A stretch of 60,185 bases of DNA from Mycobacterium sp. ENV421 (GTDB taxonomy: Bacteria > Actinomycetota > Actinomycetes > Mycobacteriales > Mycobacteriaceae): contig NZ_PDHO01000032.1 of assembly GCF_002887815.1 (NCBI RefSeq), positions 1 through 60,185 on the forward strand, read 5' to 3'. The position numbers and the translations under genes are program-made. Below the pieces are notes generated by a model. It searched no databases, was not told where the DNA came from, and was given only the letters and a program-made list of their open reading frames with translations. Shown in pieces: positions 33,970 to 41,616 of this stretch (positions are counted from its first letter, which is position 1; each line of letters begins with the position of its first letter).

Positions 33970-34861
33970 TGGTCAACTCCTCCAACTTGACTGGCCAGGC
34001 CTCGGTGGCAGCCAGCACCCGGCGCAAATAGACATGGGCGAGGCACTCCCAGGTATTGCCGATGCCGCCGTGCACCTGGATCGACATCTCACACACCGCC
34101 AGTGCGGCTCGCGCGCAGTAGATCTTGGCGACCCGGCCGGCTTCGACAGCCTGCTCGACGGGCAGCTCATCGACAGCCCAGGCGGCGTGACGCAGCACGC
34201 TGACCGATCCCTCGATGAGGGCCAGGCCTTCGGCCAGCATGTGGGCGACGGCCTGGTACGAACCGATGGCCGAGCCGTACTGCTCGCGCACCTTTGCGTA
34301 TTCGGTTGCCAGCGTGAGGGTGCCGCGTGCCGCGCCGACCAGGTCGGCCGTCGTCACCGCCAGCGCGAGGGCGTACCAGCGCTGCGTCTGCTCGGCGGTC
34401 AGCTCCCCCACGGTGTCCGCTGAGCCGGAGACGGCTGCGGTGATGCGGGTCAGATCCGCGGCGCCACGGGCCGCGCCGACACCGACCGATTCGACGGTCG
34501 TTCCGGCGAGTCGTAGCGCAGCGGAGGAACCGTCGGCGTCGATGACGGTGTCACCGACCGCGATGGTCGCCGGCACCGGGTCGGCCGCCAGCAGGCAGTA
34601 CAGATCGTCGGCGAGCACCGGACCGAGGAACGGCACGTCGACCAGACCACGCGCGAATTCCTCTGCCACCAACGCCACTTCGACGCCGCTGGCGCCGTCG
34701 GAACGAAGCGACCGCCAGCCGGTCGCGTCGACGGTCTTGGCCAGCCGCGCCCGGCGCGACTGGTCGTCCAGGTCCGCGACGGAGCCCGGTCCGAAGTCGT
34801 CGGCCAGCCGGGCGGCGGCATCGCGCAGCTGCTGCTGCTCACTGGTCAGGCGTGCATCCAT
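33956..34861 (-). CDS. Acyl-CoA dehydrogenase, short partner subunit
   Basis: 301 aa. Lacks the TEPxAGSD motif; retains the C-terminal helical domain with VREQYGSAIGSYQAVAHML. Overlaps the ligase upstream by 23 bp and its long partner downstream by 14 bp, so all three are translationally coupled. Consistent with a heteromeric ACAD acting on the CoA ester formed by the upstream ligase. Confidence 0.9.
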   Translation of the reverse strand: MDARLTSEQQQLRDAAARLADDFGPGSVADLDDQSRRARLAKTVDATGWRSLRSDGASGVEVALVAEEFARGLVDVPFLGPVLADDLYCLLAADPVPATIAVGDTVIDADGSSAALRLAGTTVESVGVGAARGAADLTRITAAVSGSADTVGELTAEQTQRWYALALAVTTADLVGAARGTLTLATEYAKVREQYGSAIGSYQAVAHMLAEGLALIEGSVSVLRHAAWAVDELPVEQAVEAGRVAKIYCARAALAVCEMSIQVHGGIGNTWECLAHVYLRRVLAATEAWPVKLEELTIGLS

Positions 34862-36233
34862 ACTGCTCCTTGAGAACTCGCCGCAACGCCTTGCCCGATG
34901 GCAGGCGCGGGATTTCGGGCACGAAAACGATGTCGCGGGGACGTTTGTAGGACGCCAGCTTCTCGGCGATCAGCCCGTCCAGCTCCTCGGCGCCGACCGG
35001 CTCGGCGACGGTGACCGCAGCGATCACGGCCTCACCGTCCACCTCGTCGGGCACACCGAACACCGCGCAGTCGGCCACCGCGGGATGGCCGTGCAGCACC
35101 GACTCGACCTCGGCGGGAGCGACTTGGAAGCCCCGCACCTTGACCATTTCCTTGAGCCGATCGGTGATTCGCAGCCAGCCGTCGTCCAGGTAGCCGAGGT
35201 CCCCGGTGCGATACCAGCCGTCGTCGAACGCCGCGGCGGTGGCGTCGGCGGGCAGGTAGCCGGCCATCGCCGAATCCGAGCGCACCTGGATCTCGCCGAC
35301 CGTGCCCGGCTCGACCGGTTCGCCGGTCTCCGTCGACACGATGCGCACCGGCGGGATCGGTCGCCCGACGGTGTCGAGTCGGGCCGCGTCGCGCGGGCAA
35401 CAGGCGATCACCGGTACCTCGCTGGTGCCGTACGCCGAGATCCACCCGATCCCGGTCCGTTCGGTCACGGCCTCGGCGACGCTGGTGGTGACCGGGGTGG
35501 CGCACCACATGATGTAGCGCAGCGACGACAGGTCGAATGTGTCGAGCTTCGGATGGGACGCGATCGCCAATGCGATTGGCGCGACGGCCATTTCGACGGT
35601 GATGCGGTCGTCCTGGATGCACTGCAGCATGGCGTCGATGTCGAATCGGCGATGCAGACGCATCCACGCGCCCGCGTCGAGCACGGTGGCGATGTTGAGC
35701 AGGCCGAGGATGTGCGACGGCGGTGTGACGATCTGCATGCGATCGACGGCCGTGAGGCCCAGGGCGTGGCGCCAGTGCCGGATGCTCGCGGCCAGCGAAC
35801 CATGAGTGTGCCGAACCGCTTTGGGCATACCCGTGGTCCCCGAGCTGAACACCAGCACGGCATCGGAGTCAGCCGCGTACTCCACGGGGGTGGGCTCCGC
35901 CGGGCTGATCGGATCGTCGAGGCTGAGCATCGGCATCAGGTCGGCCAGCAGCGGGCTGTCCCCGACGGCATGGTCGGCGCGGGACACCTCGAGCGCATGG
36001 CCGATGTCGGCTGCTTTCCAGGCCGGGCTGATCAGGACCGCGGACGCACCGAGGCGCCAGATGGCGTGCACGGCGAAGATGAACTCGGGCCGGTTGGACG
36101 ACATCAGCGCGACCCGCTGACCGGCCCGCACGCCACGGCTCGCGAGAGTGCGGGCCAATCCGGCGGACAGCGCATCGACCTGAGATCGTGTGTAGATGCG
36201 GTCCTCGAACGCAAGCACTCGCACGTCGCTCAC
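34839..36233 (-). CDS. Acyl-CoA synthetase (AMP-forming)
   Basis: 464 aa from GTG 36233 (MSDVRVLAFEDRIYT); a GTG at 36251 is an alternative. AMP-binding P-loop FSSGTTGMPKAVRHTHG, YRTGDLGYLDDGW, and the C-terminal catalytic Lys in PSGKALRR. Shorter than average for the family (about 500) because of a compact N-terminus. First gene of ligase/ACAD/ACAD/crotonase. It would activate a free acid, and its promoter carries a double operator shared with the ferredoxin at 36364. Confidence 0.92.
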   Translation of the reverse strand: MSDVRVLAFEDRIYTRSQVDALSAGLARTLASRGVRAGQRVALMSSNRPEFIFAVHAIWRLGASAVLISPAWKAADIGHALEVSRADHAVGDSPLLADLMPMLSLDDPISPAEPTPVEYAADSDAVLVFSSGTTGMPKAVRHTHGSLAASIRHWRHALGLTAVDRMQIVTPPSHILGLLNIATVLDAGAWMRLHRRFDIDAMLQCIQDDRITVEMAVAPIALAIASHPKLDTFDLSSLRYIMWCATPVTTSVAEAVTERTGIGWISAYGTSEVPVIACCPRDAARLDTVGRPIPPVRIVSTETGEPVEPGTVGEIQVRSDSAMAGYLPADATAAAFDDGWYRTGDLGYLDDGWLRITDRLKEMVKVRGFQVAPAEVESVLHGHPAVADCAVFGVPDEVDGEAVIAAVTVAEPVGAEELDGLIAEKLASYKRPRDIVFVPEIPRLPSGKALRRVLKEQYGCTPDQ

Positions 36234-36287
36234 GGCGCGGTCCGCTCGCACATGGTCAGTGACAATCCCATCAACAGGTCAACAAGC

Positions 36288-36323
36288 GAGAACATACTAT
36301 CGTCAGTAGAGAACTGTATTCTC
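36288..36323. promoter_or_regulatory. Operator pair, 21 bp apart, ligase/ferredoxin promoter
   Basis: GAGAACTGTATTCTC (36309-36323) has intact arms. GAGAACATACTATCG (36288-36302) supplies a second left arm exactly 21 bp upstream. Positioned between the divergent ligase (36233) and ferredoxin (36364) genes. Confidence 0.68.
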
Positions 36324-36363
36324 ATCTGGGTAGAATGATACTGCGCAGACGCTGAGGAGAGAA

Positions 36364-36636
36364 GTGAGCACGGCGACGATCACGCTGGACGGTAAGACGG
36401 TGACCATGCCGGTCAACGAGGGCGAGACGGTGCTGGAGACCGCCCGCCGCGCCGGACTGACCCCGCCCTACAGCTGCGAAGCCGGCAACTGCGGAACCTG
36501 CATCGCCACGCTCACCGATGGACAGGTCAAGATGCGGGTGAACGAGGTGCTCGACGACAGCGAGATCGACGACGGCCTGATCCTGACCTGCCAGGGCGTG
36601 CCCGAGTCCGATGTGACCGTGACCTACGACGACTGA
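36364..36636 (+). CDS. Plant-type [2Fe-2S] ferredoxin
   Basis: 90 aa, GTG 36364 behind GAGGAG. Ligand motif CEAGNCGTC plus the distal Cys in LILTCQG. This ferredoxin type commonly serves Rieske oxygenases; the oxygenase at 24193 lacks an adjacent one and both promoters carry the same operator, so partnership is plausible. Its 3' end overlaps the convergent CoA transferase by 13 bp. Confidence 0.93.
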   Translation: MSTATITLDGKTVTMPVNEGETVLETARRAGLTPPYSCEAGNCGTCIATLTDGQVKMRVNEVLDDSEIDDGLILTCQGVPESDVTVTYDD

Positions 36637-37667
36637 AACTCGTCGAGCACCGGGGGCGGCAGATAGTCGGGCTCAAAGCCCACCACCCGCACCGGACTGC
36701 CGACCAGGCGGTAATCCCCGGCGGTGACGATGACCTCCGGGGTCGCCTCGAGGGCGTCGGGTAGCGATCGCACCGCGGCAGCCGGGATCCCCAACGGACG
36801 CAACCGCTCTTCCCAGCCCACCGCGGTGTCGGCGGCCAGCGCTGCGGTCACGATCGCCAGCACCTCGTCGCGGCGCGCCGATCGTTCGGCCATCGTCGGG
36901 AAGCCATTGATACCGGCCTCGGCGGCGAAGATCTTCCAGAAGCCGTCATGCGTGACGAACAGCGCCAGATATCCGTCCGCGGTCGGAAACAGCTGCGCGG
37001 GAACGTAAAACGAGTGCGCACCGAACGGATGTCTGCGCGGATGTACACCGTCATTGAGATAGGCTGCGGCCCGGTAGTTCAGCTGCGAGAACATCACGTC
37101 GCGCAGCGAGACATCCACCTGCCCACCCTGCCCGGAGACGATCATCGCCAGAAGTCCCAGCGCCGCGGTCAACCCGGTGGAGTTGTCGGCCGACGAGTAG
37201 CCCGGCAGCGTCGGCGGCGCATCTGGGTCACCGGTCATCGCGGCCACCCCGGTGGCCGCCTGGATCACGTAGTCGAAGGCGGGGTCGTCGCCGCCGTCCA
37301 GGCCGTAGCCGGTTAGCGCGACACACACAATCTTCTCGTTGTGCGTTCGCAGCGCCTCATAGGTGAGCCCGAAGCGCCGGATCACCGACGGCTTCATATT
37401 GACCAGCAGCGCATCGGATTCCGCGACCAGCTCACCGAGGCGCTGCTGCCCGGCGTCGGAGGCCAGGTCCAGGCATACGCTGCGCTTGTTGCGGTTCAGG
37501 CTGGCGAAATAGCTGTCCCCGACCTGTCGGGAGATCTCGCCGCCGGGCGGCTCGATCTTGATGACCTGCGCACCGAGATCGGCGAGCAGCATGGTGGCGT
37601 ACGGGCCGGCCAGCATGGTGCCGACCTCGAGGATGCGAACGCCCGACAGTGGAGCCGTGGAGCTCAT
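36624..37667 (-). CDS. Family III CoA transferase (CaiB/BaiF), second copy
   Basis: 347 aa, a little short for the family. GAQVIKIEPPGGEISR and NRNKRSVCLDL near the N-terminus; probable catalytic Asp in SSADNSTGLTAALG. Overlaps the LLM oxidoreductase stop by 4 bp. Last gene of the mutase operon 40598-36624. Likely moves CoA to or from a mutase substrate or product acid. Confidence 0.9.
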   Translation of the reverse strand: MSSTAPLSGVRILEVGTMLAGPYATMLLADLGAQVIKIEPPGGEISRQVGDSYFASLNRNKRSVCLDLASDAGQQRLGELVAESDALLVNMKPSVIRRFGLTYEALRTHNEKIVCVALTGYGLDGGDDPAFDYVIQAATGVAAMTGDPDAPPTLPGYSSADNSTGLTAALGLLAMIVSGQGGQVDVSLRDVMFSQLNYRAAAYLNDGVHPRRHPFGAHSFYVPAQLFPTADGYLALFVTHDGFWKIFAAEAGINGFPTMAERSARRDEVLAIVTAALAADTAVGWEERLRPLGIPAAAVRSLPDALEATPEVIVTAGDYRLVGSPVRVVGFEPDYLPPPVLDEFQSS

Positions 37668-38620
37668 CGAACCTCGGCGCCGAGCTGCGCAATCACCTCG
37701 CGCGTCCGGTATTTCGAGGCGACCAGTTCGTCACGGGTCTCCCCGATCGGCAACAGCCGCACCGACAGGTCGGTGACCCCCGCGTCGGCGAAGGCGCGGA
37801 ACCGGGCCAGGATGGCCTCTTCGTCGCCGGCCGCACACAGGTCGCCGACGTCGCGTGCGTCGCCGCGGTCGAGCAGCTTCTGATAGTTGGGCGACGTCTC
37901 GGCCTCGGCAAGGATCCGGTTGGCCCGGTCCTTGGCCGCCTCGATCTCCGAGTTGGCGCACAAGCACACCGGGATTCCGGCGACGATGCGCGGGGCCGGC
38001 CGGCCGGCGTTGTCGGCGGCCTTGTTGATCCGCGGCGCGATGTGGTCGCCGATCGCGCGCTCGTCGGCCATCCACAGCACGGTGCCGTCGGTGAGCTCAC
38101 CCGCGATCTGCAGCATCACCGGCCCCAGCGCGGCGAGCAATACCGGAAGCGGTGAATCTGCCTGCAGCACAGTCGGATTGTGCACGGTGAAGGAGTCGTT
38201 CTCGACGTCCACGTCGCCGGGGCCGGCCAGCGCCGCGTTGAGCACCTCGAGGTAGTCGCGGGTGTAGGACGCCGGTTTCTCGTAGGGCAGCCCCAGCATG
38301 TCGCGGATGATCCAGTGGTGCGACGGTCCCACGCCCAACGCCAGCCGGTTGCCGCTGCCGGCATGGACCGACAGCGCCTGGCGGGCCAGCGCGATCGGGT
38401 GTTGCGCCTGCAGCGGGACCACCGCGGTGCCCAGCTCGATGCGCGAAGTGCGGGCACCCATCTGCGCGACCATCGTCAGCGCGTCATAGTCGTTGGGCAC
38501 CTGCGGCATCCACGCGGTGTCGAAGCCGGCGCCCTCAGCCCATTCGATGTCCTCGAGGAGTTTCTTCACCTTGCGGGCCATATCACCCCGCTCGGCACCG
38601 ATCATCACGCCAAGACGCAT
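37664..38620 (-). CDS. LLM-class, probably F420-dependent oxidoreductase
   Basis: 318 aa. Luciferase-like TIM barrel with FDTAWMPQVPNDYDAL, RIELGTAVVPLQAQHP, and LGVGPSHHW, features of mycobacterial F420-dependent members; flavin use cannot be excluded. Coupled to both neighbours (1-bp overlap with the B12-binding gene, 4-bp with the CoA transferase). An F420-linked redox step tied to a B12 mutase is unusual and may define this branch. Confidence 0.88.
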   Translation of the reverse strand: MRLGVMIGAERGDMARKVKKLLEDIEWAEGAGFDTAWMPQVPNDYDALTMVAQMGARTSRIELGTAVVPLQAQHPIALARQALSVHAGSGNRLALGVGPSHHWIIRDMLGLPYEKPASYTRDYLEVLNAALAGPGDVDVENDSFTVHNPTVLQADSPLPVLLAALGPVMLQIAGELTDGTVLWMADERAIGDHIAPRINKAADNAGRPAPRIVAGIPVCLCANSEIEAAKDRANRILAEAETSPNYQKLLDRGDARDVGDLCAAGDEEAILARFRAFADAGVTDLSVRLLPIGETRDELVASKYRTREVIAQLGAEVR

Positions 38621-39021
38621 TAGTCGGCCACCTGTTCTGAAGTCAGCGCGCGGACGTCGGTCACCAGGGTGTCCAGCGATGTCCCGGTCGGGAACACCGC
38701 CGCGGCTCCTACTTCCAGCAGCTTGGACACGTCACTCTGCGGGATCGTGCCGCCGACGATCACCGCGATGTCGCCGGCGTCGGCTTCGCGCAGCGCGTCG
38801 ACCGTCCGCTTGGTCAGGGCCAGGTGCGCACCCGACAGGATCGAAAGTCCCACCACCGCAACATCTTCCTGCAGCGCGATCGACACGATGTCCTCGATAC
38901 GCTGGCGGATACCGGTGTAGATGACCTCGAAGCCGGCGTCACGCAGTGCGCGGGCCACGATCTTGGCCCCGCGGTCGTGGCCGTCCAGACCTGGCTTGGC
39001 GACCAGGATGCGAGCGCTCAC
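38620..39021 (-). CDS. B12-binding small subunit of acyl-CoA mutase
   Basis: 133 aa from GTG 39021, whose first base is also the last base region of the large-subunit stop. Cobalamin-binding signature: D13-x-H15-x2-G18 (LDGHDRG), SIL in GLSILSGAH and GG in VIVGGTIP, exactly the base-off/His-on fold. Stand-alone small subunits pair with a separate catalytic TIM-barrel subunit, here the gene immediately upstream. Confidence 0.93.
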   Translation of the reverse strand: MSARILVAKPGLDGHDRGAKIVARALRDAGFEVIYTGIRQRIEDIVSIALQEDVAVVGLSILSGAHLALTKRTVDALREADAGDIAVIVGGTIPQSDVSKLLEVGAAAVFPTGTSLDTLVTDVRALTSEQVAD

Positions 39022-40598
39022 TAGAAGACCACCGGCTGCTGGAATTCGCCCCACACCGACTTCAGCGTGGAGACCATCTCGCCAACGGTGCAGTACGCAT
39101 TGGCGCAGTCGATCAGCTTGTGCATCAGATTGTCATCACCTTCCGCCGCTCTGGAAAGGGCTGCCAACGCTTCTTTCACGGCGAGCTCACTGCGTTCGGC
39201 CTTCACCTTCGCCAGGCGCCGCAGTTGCTTGTCGCGGCCCGCGGCGTCGAGTTCGTACGTGGCCAGGTCCGGGGCAGGCTCGTCGACGACGAATTTGTTC
39301 ACCCCGACCACCGGGCGGACGCCCGATTCCACGTCCTGATGGATCTTGTAGGCCTCGTCGGCGATCAGCCCCTGCAGGTAGCCGTCCTCGATGGATTGCA
39401 CCATGCCACCGTGCTTTTCGAGGTCGGACATGATCTCGATGATGCGTTCCTCGGTGGCATCGGTGAGCGCCTCGACGAAGTAGGAGCCACCGAGCGGGTC
39501 GGCCACCCGGGTCACCCCGGTCTCATAGGCCAGGATCTGCTGGGTGCGCAGTGCCAGCGTCGCGGACTCCTCGCTGGGCAGCGCGAACGGCTCGTCCCAG
39601 GCGGCGGTGAACATCGACTGGACGCCGCCGAGCACCGAGGCCAACGCCTCGTAGGCCACCCGGACCAGGTTGTTCTGCGCCTGCGGCGCGTACAGCGACG
39701 CACCGCCGGACACACAGCCGAACCGGAACATCGCGGCCTTGTCGGTCTTGGCTCCCCACCGCTCCCGGACGATCGTCGCCCAACGACGGCGTCCCGCACG
39801 GTATTTGGCGATCTCCTCGAAGAAGTCGCCGTGGGTGTAGAAGAAGAAGGAGATCTGCGGCGCGAACTGGTCGATGGTCATTCGGCCGCGCTCGACGACG
39901 GTGTCGCAGTAGGTCACGCCGTCGGCGAGGGTGAACGCCATCTCCTGCACGGCGTTGGCGCCGGCGTCGCGGAAGTGCGCTCCGGCGACCGAGATCGCGT
40001 TGAACCGGGGCACCTCGGCCGCACAGAACTCGATGGTGTCGGCGATCAGGCGCAGCGACGGCTCCGGCGGCCAGATCCAGGTGCCTCGGGAGGCGTACTC
40101 CTTGAGAATGTCGTTCTGGATGGTGCCGGTGAGCTTCTCGCGCGGCACCCCCTTCTTCTCCGCGGCGGCGACATAAAACGCCAACAGGATCGCCGCCGTC
40201 CCGTTGATCGTGAAGCTGGTGCTGATCTTGTCCAGCGGGATGCCGTCGAACAGGATCTCGGCATCGGCGAGGGTGTCGACCGCGACGCCGACCCGGCCCA
40301 CCTCTTCGCCGTACTCCGGATCGTCGGAGTCGTAGCCACATTGGGTCGGCAGGTCCAGGGCGACCGACAATCCGGTACCGCCCTGCTCGAGCAGGTAGCG
40401 ATAGCGCTCGTTCGACTCCTCGGCGGTGCCGAAGCCGGAATACTGGCGGAAGGTCCACAACCGTCCGCGGTATCCGCTGGAGAAGTTGCCCCGGGTGAAC
40501 GGAAACGCGCCCGGCGCGGGAGGATCGCCACTGCGGTCGGCCGGTCCGTACACCGGGTTCAGTGGGATCCCCGACGACGTGTGGGATAGGTGGTCCAT
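39021..40598 (-). CDS. AdoCbl-dependent acyl-CoA mutase large subunit, divergent active site
   Basis: 525 aa, methylmalonyl-CoA-mutase catalytic barrel without the B12 domain. The Tyr and Arg that bind the carboxylate in methylmalonyl-CoA mutase are kept (Y53 in TFRQYSGF; R171 in ASRGTWIW), as is the catalytic His (H208). However, the Tyr before that His is Ala207 (SVAGAHF instead of SISGYH), the RxHxQ motif reads RFGCVSGG (292-299), and HTN reads FTA (330-332). These positions are conserved across mutases known to me, so a different substrate is likely. Works with 38620-39021 and MeaB. Confidence 0.92.
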   Translation of the reverse strand: MDHLSHTSSGIPLNPVYGPADRSGDPPAPGAFPFTRGNFSSGYRGRLWTFRQYSGFGTAEESNERYRYLLEQGGTGLSVALDLPTQCGYDSDDPEYGEEVGRVGVAVDTLADAEILFDGIPLDKISTSFTINGTAAILLAFYVAAAEKKGVPREKLTGTIQNDILKEYASRGTWIWPPEPSLRLIADTIEFCAAEVPRFNAISVAGAHFRDAGANAVQEMAFTLADGVTYCDTVVERGRMTIDQFAPQISFFFYTHGDFFEEIAKYRAGRRRWATIVRERWGAKTDKAAMFRFGCVSGGASLYAPQAQNNLVRVAYEALASVLGGVQSMFTAAWDEPFALPSEESATLALRTQQILAYETGVTRVADPLGGSYFVEALTDATEERIIEIMSDLEKHGGMVQSIEDGYLQGLIADEAYKIHQDVESGVRPVVGVNKFVVDEPAPDLATYELDAAGRDKQLRRLAKVKAERSELAVKEALAALSRAAEGDDNLMHKLIDCANAYCTVGEMVSTLKSVWGEFQQPVVF

Positions 40599-40624
40599 CG
40601 GTGGATACCGTACTTGCAGTTTAT

Positions 40625-40639
40625 GAGAATGCCAATACC
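40625..40639. promoter_or_regulatory. Weak operator half-site, mutase promoter
   Basis: GAGAATGCCAATACC has a perfect left arm (GAGAAT) of the window-wide motif but a poor right arm. 27 bp upstream of the mutase ATG at 40598. Confidence 0.35.
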
Positions 40640-40694
40640 GCTTTGGGCAAGTCGTGTGCAGAATCCGCCGAAAGCGCTGGTGAGGCTTCCAGCT

Positions 40695-41453
40695 CTACGA
40701 GCTGAGCCGTCCGGAGAGCACGTGCGCCTGCTCGAGCAGCAGCGTTCCGAGTTCCTGGCGCCGGTCGGCTTTGAAGCGGGTTTCCACCCCGGTGAGGCTC
40801 AGCGCCCACGCCGGCCGGCCGTTCTGGTCGAACACCGCCGCCGCGATCCCCCAGCTGCCCTCCACGATCAACGCCGGGTTGACCGCGTATCCCGTGAGAC
40901 GGGTCGCCTCGATCCTCGCCCGGATCGACTCCTCGGTGTGCTCGTCACCCCAGTCGGCCGCAGGCAGCGCCCGCGAGAAGTAGTCGTCGACCTCGTCGGC
41001 GGGCAGATGGCTCAGGATCGCCAGCCCGGCCGAGGCCACCCCGAGGGGAAACCTGATGCCCTCGCGCAGGACGTGGGACCGCAGCGGGAAACTGCCCTCG
41101 ACGCTCAGCAGGCAGACCGTCTCGTCGCCGCGCCGGGCCGAGAAGAAGGCGCTCTCGCCGGTCTCGGCGGCCAGGCGGGCGACCACCTCGCGGGCCTTGT
41201 CGGTGACGTCGTAACGGTTGGCGGCAACGGCGCCCAGCAGATACATCTCCGGGCCGAGCAGCCATCGCCCGGTCTTGCTGTCCCGGTCGATCAGCCCGAC
41301 GTCGGCCAGCGAGGTGAGCAGCCGATGGGCGGTCGGGCGGGCAAGCGCGGCAGCCTTGCCCACCTCCGTCGTCGATGCGCCGGCGGGTTCCGCGGACCCG
41401 ACCGCACCCAGCAACGCGGCGACACGTGCCACCACATTGGGTCTGTCGGTCAC
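40695..41453 (-). CDS. IclR-family transcriptional regulator
   Basis: 252 aa. N-terminal winged helix (AALLGAVGSAEPAG, then VGKAAALARPTAHRLLTSLA) and C-terminal IclR effector domain with SAGLAILSHLPADEV. Divergent from the acetoacetyl-CoA-synthetase-like gene at 41617 with a 163-bp gap containing direct repeats, so it probably controls that gene and itself. It is not obviously part of the TetR operator set. Confidence 0.92.
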   Translation of the reverse strand: MTDRPNVVARVAALLGAVGSAEPAGASTTEVGKAAALARPTAHRLLTSLADVGLIDRDSKTGRWLLGPEMYLLGAVAANRYDVTDKAREVVARLAAETGESAFFSARRGDETVCLLSVEGSFPLRSHVLREGIRFPLGVASAGLAILSHLPADEVDDYFSRALPAADWGDEHTEESIRARIEATRLTGYAVNPALIVEGSWGIAAAVFDQNGRPAWALSLTGVETRFKADRRQELGTLLLEQAHVLSGRLSS

Positions 41454-41480
41454 AGATCGGGATCCTAGCGTTCAATGAGT

Positions 41481-41518
41481 GAACACCTGATCGTCCGATT
41501 ACCGCACTGCGAACACCT
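41481..41518. promoter_or_regulatory. Direct repeat GAACACCT, 30 bp apart
   Basis: GAACACCT at 41481-41488 and again at 41511-41518, same orientation, three helical turns apart, in the IclR/AacS intergenic gap. Candidate IclR sites. Confidence 0.4.
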
Positions 41519-41616
41519 TCGAGAGGGTTTGCGTCGCAGGGTTGACTGCTCAGGGCGGTACTTGTTGAGTGAGCGCGACAGCGAGTGACGTTTACCCAGC
41601 GGACGCGAGGATCACA

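Noticed and set aside
34215..36338. 707-codon open frame on the plus strand
   Set aside because: Antisense to an ACAD and an acyl-CoA synthetase with intact motifs.
38946..40589. 547-codon plus-strand frame
   Set aside because: Antisense to the mutase, whose conserved motifs are on the minus strand.
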